A stretch of 64,000 nucleotides of DNA from Palleronia aestuarii (GTDB lineage Bacteria; Pseudomonadota; Alphaproteobacteria; Rhodobacterales; Rhodobacteraceae): positions 23,685-87,684 of the forward strand of contig NZ_QKZL01000016.1 in NCBI RefSeq assembly GCF_003253995.1. The letters run 5' to 3'. The translations under genes and the position numbers were made by a program. The notes beneath the pieces were generated by a model. The model saw only the letters and a list, made by a program, of their open reading frames with translations, did not search any database and was not told the origin of the DNA. Position 1 is the stretch's first letter; each line of letters starts with the position of its first letter. Shown one piece after another: positions 26,307-34,757 of this stretch.

Positions 26307-27266
26307 TCAGTTCCCGGTGCTCCAGGCATCCCAATCGGCGGCATTGTCCTGCGTGACGAGTTCCGTGTCGAGAAGGACTTCAGTCTCGCCGACCTCCTCC
26401 CCGTTCATCATCTGGATGCCCATGTCGGCCGCCTGCCGCGCCATGCCGTAGGGGTCCTGCGAGGCGGACGCGACGAGAAGCGTGCTGTCCTGGTTCATCG
26501 CATCCACGAAATCGGGCGAGCCGTCGACGCCGCCGATCACCATCTCCGTGCGTCCGAATTGCTGCGCGGCCAGTTGCGCCCCGATCGCGGTCGGATCGTT
26601 CGCGCCGAAGACCGCGTCGATCTCGCTAAAGCGGGTCAGGAGGTTCTGCATCACCTGGAACCCGCCATCGCGGCTCGCCTGGCCGTCCTGATTGTCCGAC
26701 AGCAACTCGATGTCAGGGTAATTTTCGAGCGCCTCGTGGCAGCCCTGCACGCGGTCGGTGATCGAGGAAACCGGCGGACCGTTGATGATGATGAAGTTCC
26801 CCTCGCCACCGATCTGCTCGGCGAGGTATTCGCAGGTGATCCGGCCCGCCTGCACGTTGTTCGTCATCACGGTGAGATCGGCACCGGCGGCCGACACGTC
26901 CACCGCGGCGACCGTCATGCCCGATTGCTTCGCCCGTTCCACGGCGGGTCCGACCGCCTGCTGGTCCACCGCGTTCAGGATCAGGAGCTGCGCGCCGCCC
27001 GCGATGAAGCTGTCGATCTGGGAGGATTGCTCGTTCAGATCGTAATCGGCCCCGACGGTGGTGATCTGCGCGTCGGGATTGGCTTCCTCGATCCGGTCCG
27101 TCGCCCCCGCGATCACCACCTGGAAGAAGGGGTTGCCGAGCGTGCCGACCGTGATGGCCGCACGCTCCGGCCCGGAGCTTTCCTGTGCCGCGACACCACC
27201 GGCGGCGAGCGCCAGAGCGGAACCGAGACCCGCCAGTACGACCCTATGTCTCTGCGATTTCGTCAT
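26307..27266 (-). CDS. Sugar ABC transporter substrate-binding protein (RbsB type)
   Basis: A 319-residue periplasmic protein. Residues 1-27 are a signal peptide (MTKSQRHR then a hydrophobic run, ending VAA before QES). The mature chain has the ribose-binding-protein pattern TVGTLGNPFFQVVIAGATDR, an LLILNAVDQQAVGPAVERAK segment and DAVFGANDPTAIGAQLA. The ATG at 27266 has GGGAGGG upstream; the longer frame (a GTG nine codons earlier) lacks one. It heads the operon ending at 23719. No regulator or catabolic gene is cotranscribed. Confidence 0.92.
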   Translation of the reverse strand: MTKSQRHRVVLAGLGSALALAAGGVAAQESSGPERAAITVGTLGNPFFQVVIAGATDRIEEANPDAQITTVGADYDLNEQSSQIDSFIAGGAQLLILNAVDQQAVGPAVERAKQSGMTVAAVDVSAAGADLTVMTNNVQAGRITCEYLAEQIGGEGNFIIINGPPVSSITDRVQGCHEALENYPDIELLSDNQDGQASRDGGFQVMQNLLTRFSEIDAVFGANDPTAIGAQLAAQQFGRTEMVIGGVDGSPDFVDAMNQDSTLLVASASQDPYGMARQAADMGIQMMNGEEVGETEVLLDTELVTQDNAADWDAWSTGN

Positions 27267-27339
27267 CTTTCCCTCCCTTCGGGGCACAATCACACCCCTC
27301 CAGCGGACGAACCCGTTTCGCCCGCGTTACATCTGCAAG

Positions 27340-27350
27340 GTAAGGATTAC
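27340..27350. promoter_or_regulatory. Short dyad upstream of a binding-protein gene
   Basis: GTAA (27340-27343) and TTAC (27347-27350) flank GGA, about 75 bases upstream of the minus-strand start at 27266. On the minus strand it reads TAATCCTTA, resembling the core of the dyad at 32105-32120, so both may bind the same LacI protein. Weak evidence. Confidence 0.2.
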
Positions 27351-27403
27351 AGAAGTGACGAGGTCAAGTCCGGTCCGCCCCAATTCAATCGAGGGGAAGA
27401 TGG

Positions 27404-28429
27404 CTAGCTCGAGACGGATCGGAAGAGGGCCTGGCCATAGCGACCCCAGAGATAGCGCAGCCCCATGACGACGATGAGAATTCCGCCCCAGAGCGCCGTC
27501 GCGAGATGCTGATTGGTGCCCAGGAGGTTCAGGCCGGAGCCGATCACCTGAAGAATGACGAGCGCCAGGACGACCGGCGCGATGCGGCCGAATCCCCCGA
27601 ACGGATCGACGCGGCCGAGGAAGCAGGCCAGGACGGTGATGAGGAGATAGGCTTCTCCATGACCCACCCGGACGGAGTTGAAGCGCGCCGCCATCACGAT
27701 CCCCGCGACCGCGCACATGACGCTCGAGAGTAGGTAGACCATGACGAGCGCCCGGCGCGTGTTCACCCCCGAATAGCGCGACGCGTCAGGGTTCGATCCC
27801 AGCATGTAGATCGTGAATCCCAACCGGGTGCGGTTCAGGATCAGCGCCCAGACCCCGATCGCCCCCAGGAACACGAGGAGCGGCGCCGGGATTCCGAGAA
27901 ACGTCCCCTGCCCGATCGCGATCAGCGCCGGTGGAAACCCCGAGATGCTGGCCCCACGGGTGAGAAACTCACCCAGGCCGCGCAGGAAGATCATCATGGC
28001 GAGGGACGCCAGGATCGGATGCGCGCCCGTATAGGCGACCACCATGCCGAGCACCCAGCCGATCGCCGCGCCCGCGAGGATCGCCAGAGCCATCCCGAGG
28101 ATCATCGCGCCAAGCCCCGCATCGGCCCCGCCGAGCCAGGTCAGCGTCCAGGCGAGCACCAGCCCCGAGAGGTTCGCCGAGAAGGTGACGGCAAGATTCA
28201 GCCCGCCCGACAGGAGCGGGATCATCATCGCCAGCGTCAGAAGCCCCAATTCGGGAAGCTGGAACGCGATCGACGCGAAGGTCGCGCCGGTCAGGAACCG
28301 GTCGGTCAGCGCGCTGAAGAGAACGACGAGCAGGGCCAGCACTGCAAGGAGGGCCAACGATTCTCCGCTCGGCCGGAGGGCAGTCCAACCGCCGGAGCGC
28401 CGGGTCGCGTCGAGTTGCACGTTGCTCAT
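27404..28429 (-). CDS. Sugar ABC transporter permease (second permease)
   Basis: A 341-residue permease with LLTLAMMIPLLSGGLNLAVT in the conserved region and many membrane segments. It is the last gene of a four-gene minus-strand transport operon (binding protein, ATPase, permease, permease). The ATG at 28429 overlaps the previous stop by one base. Two different permease subunits suggest a heterodimeric channel, as in the rhamnose and AI-2 type importers. Confidence 0.9.
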   Translation of the reverse strand: MSNVQLDATRRSGGWTALRPSGESLALLAVLALLVVLFSALTDRFLTGATFASIAFQLPELGLLTLAMMIPLLSGGLNLAVTFSANLSGLVLAWTLTWLGGADAGLGAMILGMALAILAGAAIGWVLGMVVAYTGAHPILASLAMMIFLRGLGEFLTRGASISGFPPALIAIGQGTFLGIPAPLLVFLGAIGVWALILNRTRLGFTIYMLGSNPDASRYSGVNTRRALVMVYLLSSVMCAVAGIVMAARFNSVRVGHGEAYLLITVLACFLGRVDPFGGFGRIAPVVLALVILQVIGSGLNLLGTNQHLATALWGGILIVVMGLRYLWGRYGQALFRSVSS

Positions 28430-29445
28430 CAGGCCGTTCCCTCCGCCCGTCCGGTTGCGCGATGACGGCGTACCTTCTCGCGCAGCACGGCGAAGGTATC
28501 GCTCGACATGCTGATCGCGACGAGGATGATCGCCCCCACGATCATGCGGAACGCGTAGGGCGAAATCCCGAGAAGGTTCAGGCCGTTCTGCGTGATGGAG
28601 ATCAAAGCGAGGCCCAGCACGGCGCCCAGAAGCGTACCACGTCCGCCACCGAGACGTGCTCCGCCGAGGACCACGGCGGCCAGCACCTCGAGCTCGCGGC
28701 CATAGAGCGCGTTCGGCACGACTTCCCGGGCATAATGCGCCTGCATGAGCCCCGCGATACCGGCACAGGCCCCGAGCCAGCAATAGGCGAGATAGTGCAT
28801 CGCGCCGATGTTGATCCCGAGCCTCCGCGCGGCCTCGGGATTGTCGCCCATCGCGAAGAGCTGCCGCCCGATGCTGAGCCGGTTGAGGAGCGCCCAGGTC
28901 GCGACGAGGACCGCCACCATCACGGCGACGGGTAAGGTGATCTCCGCCCAGCCGAAGGATGTCTCGTGTTCGAAAAGGATCACGCGGGAGGAGAGCCAAT
29001 CGGGCAACAGGTAGAGCGAGACGCCCCCGCTGAAGAACATCAGCAGGCCGAAGAAGAGGTTGAACGTGGCGATCGTCACGACGATGGAGATGATCCGGAA
29101 GTGATAGATCAGCGCCGCGTTTATCGCCCCGAGCGCGGCGCCGAAGAGAATCGCGAGCGAGATGCCAACCGCCCAATTCCCGCCGCCGATCTGCATCAGC
29201 GTGATCACCACGAGATACTGTACCACGGAAGCGCCCACGGCGAAGGAGATGTCGATCCCGCCCGCGATCAGGACCACGAGGAGGCCGGCGGCGAAGATCA
29301 GATTCACTGCCGAATAGTTCAGCAGGTCGAAAGCGTTGACGAGGGTAAGAAACGTCTCCGTCGTCAGCGATAGGCACACGCAGATCAGGAGGATCACGGC
29401 GAGAAGCCACGCCTCCGTACCGCCGATGGGAAGTCGTCTAGCCAT
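28429..29445 (-). CDS. Sugar ABC transporter permease (first permease)
   Basis: A 338-residue permease of the RbsC family with NLIFAAGLLVVLIAGGIDIS and VVLGGARLGGGRGTLLGAVL. It overlaps the upstream ATPase gene by 8 bases and partners the permease at 27404-28429. The C-terminal ~20 residues are basic and cytoplasmic. Confidence 0.91.
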   Translation of the reverse strand: MARRLPIGGTEAWLLAVILLICVCLSLTTETFLTLVNAFDLLNYSAVNLIFAAGLLVVLIAGGIDISFAVGASVVQYLVVITLMQIGGGNWAVGISLAILFGAALGAINAALIYHFRIISIVVTIATFNLFFGLLMFFSGGVSLYLLPDWLSSRVILFEHETSFGWAEITLPVAVMVAVLVATWALLNRLSIGRQLFAMGDNPEAARRLGINIGAMHYLAYCWLGACAGIAGLMQAHYAREVVPNALYGRELEVLAAVVLGGARLGGGRGTLLGAVLGLALISITQNGLNLLGISPYAFRMIVGAIILVAISMSSDTFAVLREKVRRHRATGRAEGTA

Positions 29446-30949
29446 GGACGGCCGCCTCCATGTCGTCGAGCGCCATGGCGTCGGGGCGGAACGTCTCGAC
29501 GATCCGTCCGTCGCGCATATGCAGCACCCGGTCCGCGTTGAAATAGACCTCCGGCGTCTCGTCGGAGATCAAGAGGATCGCCATTCCCTCCCGCGCGAGA
29601 CCGTCCACGATGTCGAAGATGCCTGCCCGCGCGCCCACGTCGACACCGACGGTGGGGGAATCGAGGATCAGGAGCTTCGGCCGCGTCGCCAGCCATTTCG
29701 CGAGTACGATCCGTTGCTGGTTGCCGCCTGAGAGGGTCGAGACGGCATCCGAGGGTTGGCCGATCTTCACCTTCAGGCGCGCGATCCAGTCATCCGCGAC
29801 CTCCGCCTTCCGCGCGGGCGACAGGAGCCCCGCGGATCCGAGCAGCCGGTCGAGGACGGTCACCACCACGTTGTCCTCGATGGGCTGGTCCTGCACGAGG
29901 CCCAGCGAGAGCCGGTCCTCCGAGACGTAGGCGATGCCCGCGTCGATCGCGTCGCGGTTCGAGCCCAGGCGCAGCGGACGCCCTTCGAGAAGGATGCGCC
30001 CCCGGTCGGGCGGCGTCATCCCAAAGATCGAGAGCGCGAGCTCGGTCCGTCCCGAGCCGAGCCGCCCGGTCAGCCCGACGATCTCTCCGGGCGCGATGCT
30101 GAGCGAGACGTCCTCGTACTCGCCCGCGCGTCCGAGCCGTTCGGTCTCGAGGATCGGGGTGCCATCCGTCGCCCGTGAGGTATGCGTCTCGTAGTCGAAG
30201 GTCGCCCCGGTCATGAGTTCTGTAAGACGCGTCTGTGTCATCCCCTCTGTGGGATAGGTCCCGACGAGCTTGCCGTCGCGCAGCACCGTCACACGCGAGC
30301 AGATGTCTAGCACTTCGGCCAGCCGGTGGCTCACGAAGACGACGGCGATCCCCTCGTAGGACAGGCGCCGGACGATGTCGATGAGCGCCTCCGTCTCCGC
30401 GCGGGAAAGCGACGCGGTGGGCTCGTCCATGAAGATGAGGGCGGCGTCGGCGACGAGCGCGCGGGCGATGGCCACGAGCTGTCGCCGGGCGATGGAGAGG
30501 GAACTCACCGGCGCGTCGAGGTCGATCTCGACACCGAGGCGCGACAGGATCGCGTCCGCCTCCCGACGCATGGTCGCATAATCCACGACCGTCGGTCGCG
30601 CGCCCAGATTACGCTCGAAGGCGATATTCTCGGCGACGCTCATATGCGGGAACAGGGCCAGATCCTGCCAGATCACCTGAATGCCGATCCCCCGCGCGGA
30701 TGCCGGATCCATGCTTCCGAGCGTCTCGCCCCGCCATTCCATCACCGCGCCCGGATCGGGCTGGTGGACGCCGCTGATCGTCTTGATCAGCGTCGACTTG
30801 CCCGATCCGTTCTCTCCCGCGAGGCAGAGGACCTCGCCCGGGTGAACCTCGAAGGCGACATCGTCAAGTGCCTGCACCCCGCCGAACCGCTTCGAGACAT
30901 GTTCGAGCTTCAGGAGCAGCGTGTCCCCGCTCCGCGCCGTGTCGTCCAT
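29438..30949 (-). CDS. Sugar ABC transporter ATP-binding protein, two domains, second catalytic Glu replaced
   Basis: A 503-residue RbsA-type ATPase. Domain 1 has GENGSGKST, a degenerate signature SSLSIARRQLVAIARAL and LIFMDEPT. Domain 2 has the degenerate Walker A GLTGRLGSGRTEL and an intact signature LSGGNQQRIVLAKWL, but the Walker B reads LLILDSPTVGVDVGA: Ser (residue 431, codon 29657-29659) replaces the catalytic Glu found in both paralogues in this window. The ATG at 30949 has GAGGGGAAG upstream. The unusual site should leave only one hydrolytic domain. Confidence 0.92.
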   Translation of the reverse strand: MDDTARSGDTLLLKLEHVSKRFGGVQALDDVAFEVHPGEVLCLAGENGSGKSTLIKTISGVHQPDPGAVMEWRGETLGSMDPASARGIGIQVIWQDLALFPHMSVAENIAFERNLGARPTVVDYATMRREADAILSRLGVEIDLDAPVSSLSIARRQLVAIARALVADAALIFMDEPTASLSRAETEALIDIVRRLSYEGIAVVFVSHRLAEVLDICSRVTVLRDGKLVGTYPTEGMTQTRLTELMTGATFDYETHTSRATDGTPILETERLGRAGEYEDVSLSIAPGEIVGLTGRLGSGRTELALSIFGMTPPDRGRILLEGRPLRLGSNRDAIDAGIAYVSEDRLSLGLVQDQPIEDNVVVTVLDRLLGSAGLLSPARKAEVADDWIARLKVKIGQPSDAVSTLSGGNQQRIVLAKWLATRPKLLILDSPTVGVDVGARAGIFDIVDGLAREGMAILLISDETPEVYFNADRVLHMRDGRIVETFRPDAMALDDMEAAVHG

Positions 30950-30980
30950 CTTCCCCTCCTCCCGGAGCCGCACCGCCAGG

Positions 30981-31003
30981 GGCCGGCCCCATCGGGACCG
31001 GCC
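30981..31003 (-). other. Intercistronic GC-rich hairpin after the binding-protein gene
   Basis: GGCCGGCCCC (30981-30990) and GGGACCGGCC (30994-31003) pair over 10 positions with one mismatch and an ATC loop, between the binding-protein stop (31011) and the ATPase start (30949). Confidence 0.5.
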
Positions 31004-31010
31004 ACCGGGA

Positions 31011-32018
31011 TCAGAGCCCCAGTGCCGCGAGATCGTCCACGGTGTCTTCGTTGATCTCGACGAGTTGGTCGACGATGATCGTGCGGTTCTCGACATCGGG
31101 CTCGATCGTTCCAAGCCCCTCGATTTCCATCCCCGCCTCGATCTCCTCGCCGTTCGCGATCATGTTCCCGAGCGTCACGAAGACCTCTCCGGCCTGCTTC
31201 GGATTCCACATGAAGCCGCCCGTGAGGATCCCGTCATGGACGAGCTGCCGTCCCTGCCCCGGGGAGAACGGGCCCAGCACGACGATCTCGCCGCCGCGCC
31301 GCCGCTCCTGGACCGCACGCGCCGCGCCGATCGGCCCCTGGCTTCCGAAGGCCAGGAAGCCGCCGAGATCCTCGTTCGCGCGCATCAGGTCGAGGGCAGT
31401 GCGACGGGAGGCATCCACGTCCTCGGCCACGCCGTAGCGGTCACCGATGAGCTGCATATCGGGGTGGTTCTCCTCGATATAAGCGATCGCGGCATCGGCC
31501 CAGGCGTTGTGGAGCGGCACAGACAGCCCGCCCACGAAGACCGCGTATTGACCCGTCCCGCCCATCTCCTCGGCAAGCCGGGCGCCATAGGCTTCCCCGA
31601 AGCCCTGGGCGGAGGCGAGCTCGAAATCCCAATCGACGTTCTTCTGGCCCGGGGATTCATGCGTGATGACGTGGATGCCCTGTTCCATCGCACGGCCGAG
31701 CACCGGTTCGAGCACGTCGGCGTCGTTCGGCACCACGCCGATCACGTCGACGCCCTGCGCGATCAGGTCCTCCACCGCGCGCACCTGAAGCGCGGGATCG
31801 GCGCTGGTCGGGCCCACCATGAAGGCCTCCACGCCGAGTTCCTCGGCCTTCTCGGTGATCCCCGCCTCCATCGCGTTGAACCACGGTATCCCGCCGATCT
31901 TCACGACCACGCCGATGGTGGTGGTGTCGTCCTGCGCCGCGGCGGGCAGCGTAAAGCCGGCGGCAGCCATCGCCGCCGCGACCATCAGCCCGCGCCTGTC
32001 AAACGAGTATGTCGGCAT
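31011..32018 (-). CDS. Sugar ABC transporter substrate-binding protein, possible TAT signal
   Basis: A 335-residue periplasmic protein. Its signal peptide contains FDRRGLM followed by a hydrophobic run ending AAA before QDD, which could be a twin-arginine signal. The mature chain (IGGIPWFNAMEAGITEKAEE, VGVVPNDADVLEPVLGRAME-like central segment) belongs to the group containing rhamnose- and AI-2-type binding proteins. It heads the operon down to 27404 and is divergent from a LacI gene at 32169. The ligand is unknown. Confidence 0.9.
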   Translation of the reverse strand: MPTYSFDRRGLMVAAAMAAAGFTLPAAAQDDTTTIGVVVKIGGIPWFNAMEAGITEKAEELGVEAFMVGPTSADPALQVRAVEDLIAQGVDVIGVVPNDADVLEPVLGRAMEQGIHVITHESPGQKNVDWDFELASAQGFGEAYGARLAEEMGGTGQYAVFVGGLSVPLHNAWADAAIAYIEENHPDMQLIGDRYGVAEDVDASRRTALDLMRANEDLGGFLAFGSQGPIGAARAVQERRRGGEIVVLGPFSPGQGRQLVHDGILTGGFMWNPKQAGEVFVTLGNMIANGEEIEAGMEIEGLGTIEPDVENRTIIVDQLVEINEDTVDDLAALGL

Positions 32019-32104
32019 GAAGTCCTCCCTGAGATGTCTCGCAATATCTTCCGGCGTTCTTTCTCACGCCCCCTCCGAGGATGTGATGCCGGTGTCCGAC
32101 GTTT

Positions 32105-32120
32105 GCTAAATCCTTTTAGC
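32105..32120. promoter_or_regulatory. Inverted repeat between divergent operons (candidate LacI operator)
   Basis: GCTAAA (32105-32110) and TTTAGC (32115-32120) are perfect arms around TCCT, in the AT-richer centre of the 150-base gap between the binding-protein start (32018) and the LacI start (32169). The position is ideal for controlling both directions. Confidence 0.5.
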
Positions 32121-32168
32121 TTGTGCTGTCAATCGTGATCGCGCTAGGAGAACGGCAATGGAGGACGC

Positions 32169-33200
32169 ATGGGAAAGCCGCGCGCATCACGTGGAGGACG
32201 GACGACGATCCGCGACCTCGCCGCGCGCGCCGGTACCTCCGTATCGACGGCGAGCCTCGTCATGAATGGAACGTGGGAGCGGTACCGGATCACCCGGACC
32301 ACGGCCGATCGCGTCCGTACCGCCGCGGCGGAGATCGGCTATGCGCCGAACCCGCGTGCTCAGGCGCTCAGGACGCGCAGGTCCGCGCTGGCCGGGATGA
32401 TCGTGCCGCACCACCGCAACCGCTTCTTTGCGGGCCTCGCGGAGAGCTTCGAGGCGCGGGCGCGCGATCTCGATCTCGTGCCCATCGTCGTCAGTACGCA
32501 GCGCGACCTCGCGACGGAACAGGCGGTCGCCCGTACCCTCGTCGCTCAAGAAGTCGAAATCCTGATCCTCGCGGGAACTGAGGATCCGACCGCGATCAAT
32601 CGGCTCTGCCGGGCCAGCGGCATATGGTGCGTCAATGTCGACCTGCCGGGTCCGGAGGCGTTTTCCGTGGTGAGCGACAACCGCAATGGCGCGAACCATC
32701 TGACCGCCCGCCTCCTCGCGCATGGCGAAGGTCCGGTCGTGTTTCTTGGCGGGCGCGAAGGCGAATACGCGACGGAGGAACGGGTGGCGGGCTTTCTTGC
32801 CGCCTGCGACGCGGCGGGGCGGGCCCGGGCCGATATACGTATCCTTCGGTGCGGCTATCGGGCCGATGACGCTTGCATCGCCCTGTCGGAACTGCTCGAC
32901 GCGGGGCCGTTTCCCCCCGCACTCCTCATCAATTCGATCACCGCTTTCGAGGGCTTCGCGTCCTTCTGGCAGGCGGAGGGGTCGCGGATCGGCCGGCCGA
33001 ACCTCGCCTGCTTCGACTGGGATCCGCTCGCCGCCTGCCTTCCCCTGCCGATCATCATGCTGCGCCAGAATGTCGAGGCCCTGATCGGCGCCTGTTTCGA
33101 CCGTTTCGCGGCGGATGGGGACGAAACGGGCGGCCTGATGCTGATCCCGCCCAGCGTCGCCCTCGACCGCCTCGACGACACCCAATCCCCACACCCGTAA
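32169..33200 (+). CDS. LacI-family transcriptional regulator
   Basis: A 343-residue regulator with an N-terminal HTH (TIRDLAARAGTSVSTASLVM), hinge YAPNPRAQALRTRRS and a sugar-binding effector domain (LAGMIVPHHRNRFFAGLAES, NGANHLTARLLAHGEGPVVF). The ATG at 32169 follows a weak GGAGG-like site. It is divergent from the ABC operon and heads epimerase and kinase genes. It probably represses both directions through the dyad at 32105-32120. Confidence 0.9.
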   Translation: MGKPRASRGGRTTIRDLAARAGTSVSTASLVMNGTWERYRITRTTADRVRTAAAEIGYAPNPRAQALRTRRSALAGMIVPHHRNRFFAGLAESFEARARDLDLVPIVVSTQRDLATEQAVARTLVAQEVEILILAGTEDPTAINRLCRASGIWCVNVDLPGPEAFSVVSDNRNGANHLTARLLAHGEGPVVFLGGREGEYATEERVAGFLAACDAAGRARADIRILRCGYRADDACIALSELLDAGPFPPALLINSITAFEGFASFWQAEGSRIGRPNLACFDWDPLAACLPLPIIMLRQNVEALIGACFDRFAADGDETGGLMLIPPSVALDRLDDTQSPHP

Positions 33201-33219
33201 AGATGAAAGAGAGCGAGAC

Positions 33220-34122
33220 ATGAACAAACTCGGATTGCACGCCAATGTCTGGGTCGCCGGATGGAGCGAGGCGGAAGCGGACCGGGCCATCTCGATGACT
33301 GCGAAGACCGGATTCGAGCTTCTCGAGATACCGGCCTTCGAGACCGAGCTTCTGCGTCCCGAGGCGACGCGCCGCGCGATCGAGGCGGCCGGGATCTCCT
33401 GCACGCTCTCGTTGGGCCTGCCGCCGGAAGCGGACATCGCCTCCCGCGACCCCGATCGGGTGAAGGCCGGCGAGGCGCAATTGATGCGCACGATCGAGAG
33501 CGCCGGCGCGGTCGGAGCGACCCATATCTCCGGCATTCTCTACGGCGCCTTCACCAAACATTCGGAGCCACCCCTGCCCGACGGCATCCGCGAATCCGCC
33601 GAGATCGTCGCGCGCGCCGCAGAGGAAGCGGCCAAACACGGTGTCACGCTCTGCATGGAGGTGGTGAACCGCTACGAGACCAACATCCTCAACACCGCGG
33701 CGCAGGCCCGCGCGTATTGCGACATGGTGGGGCGCGAGAATGTCGGCGTGCATCTCGACGTCTATCACATGCATATCGAGGAGAACGATCCGCTCACGGC
33801 CATCACCGACACCGCGGAGCAGCTCGTCTACTTCCATACGGGAGATTCCCACCGCGGCTACATGGGCAGCGGCTCGGTCGATCTCGCCGGTACTTTCCGC
33901 GCACTCGTCCGGGCGGGCTATGAAGGACCGATCACCTACGAATCCTTCTCTTCCGAGGTCGTCGGCCAGCCGCTCACGGGCATCCTCGGGATCTGGCGCA
34001 ACACCTGGGAGGACGGTGAAGATCTCGCGCGTCATGCCCATGCGTACACCACCTCGCAGCTCAAGGCGGCGCGGGAAGCGATGCGCCGGGAATCCGCGCT
34101 GCCCGGCGCCGCGGGGCGCTGA
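33220..34122 (+). CDS. TIM-barrel sugar epimerase/isomerase, D-tagatose 3-epimerase-like
   Basis: A 300-residue protein of the xylose-isomerase-like barrel family. Catalytic segments are CMEVVNRYETNILNT, VHLDVYHMHIEEND and TYESFSSEV, with the same Glu-Asp-His-Glu pattern as the protein at 18304-19188. A ketose C3-epimerase reaction is likely. It lies 19 bases after the LacI gene and 4 bases before a small P-loop kinase gene, so epimerised sugar is probably phosphorylated next. Confidence 0.84.
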   Translation: MNKLGLHANVWVAGWSEAEADRAISMTAKTGFELLEIPAFETELLRPEATRRAIEAAGISCTLSLGLPPEADIASRDPDRVKAGEAQLMRTIESAGAVGATHISGILYGAFTKHSEPPLPDGIRESAEIVARAAEEAAKHGVTLCMEVVNRYETNILNTAAQARAYCDMVGRENVGVHLDVYHMHIEENDPLTAITDTAEQLVYFHTGDSHRGYMGSGSVDLAGTFRALVRAGYEGPITYESFSSEVVGQPLTGILGIWRNTWEDGEDLARHAHAYTTSQLKAAREAMRRESALPGAAGR

Positions 34123-34126
34123 ACGG

Positions 34127-34747
34127 ATGGCGGGAGACGATCTCGCGACGCTCACGACCCGGCTCCGCACGCTGGCGGAGGCGGGCCCGCGCCGTCTCGC
34201 CGCCATCGCGGGGCCACCGGGCGCGGGCAAGTCGACGCTCGCCGAGGCGCTTCACGCCGCGCTCGAGGAAAGCCATCCGGGTCAGAGCGCGATCCTGCCG
34301 ATGGACGGTTTCCATCTCGACGACGGTCTCCTCGCCGCGCGGGGCGATCTGGCGCGGAAGGGCGCGCCGCACACCTTCGATCTCGACGGGTTCCGCATCA
34401 CGCTGGAGCGTCTGGCGCGGGACGACGCGCCCGTCATCGTTCCGGTCTTCGACCGCGCGCTCGAGATCTCGCGTGGCGGTGCGCGGATGATCGGGCCCGA
34501 GCGGCGATTGCTGATCGTGGAGGGGAACTATCTCCTCCTCGATCTGCCGGGCTGGGCCGATCTGCGTGAGACATTCGATCTGACGGTGTTCCTCGACGTG
34601 CCCTACGAAGTGCTGCGCGCGCGGCTCGCCGAACGCTGGGCCTCCCTCCCTCCCGACGTGGCGATGGCGAAGCTCGAGGCGAACGACCTGCCGAACGCGC
34701 GTCTCGTCCTCGAACGGTCTGGACCGGCCGACATCCGCCTTCGCTGA
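34127..34747 (+). CDS. Small P-loop sugar kinase, FrcK/uridine-kinase-like
   Basis: A 206-residue cytoplasmic P-loop protein. Walker A is GPPGAGKST near residue 28, followed by LPMDGFHLDDGLLAARGDLARKGAP, shared with the PRK/uridine-kinase/pantothenate-kinase superfamily and with FrcK of rhizobial fructose operons. The later LLIVEGNYLLLDLPGWADL and FLDVPYEVLRARLAERW complete the family pattern. The length is typical. It is convergent with rhaI, 10 bases away. The likely role is phosphorylation of the epimerase product; the substrate is unproven. Confidence 0.82.
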   Translation: MAGDDLATLTTRLRTLAEAGPRRLAAIAGPPGAGKSTLAEALHAALEESHPGQSAILPMDGFHLDDGLLAARGDLARKGAPHTFDLDGFRITLERLARDDAPVIVPVFDRALEISRGGARMIGPERRLLIVEGNYLLLDLPGWADLRETFDLTVFLDVPYEVLRARLAERWASLPPDVAMAKLEANDLPNARLVLERSGPADIRLR

Positions 34748-34757
34748 AGCGGATTGG

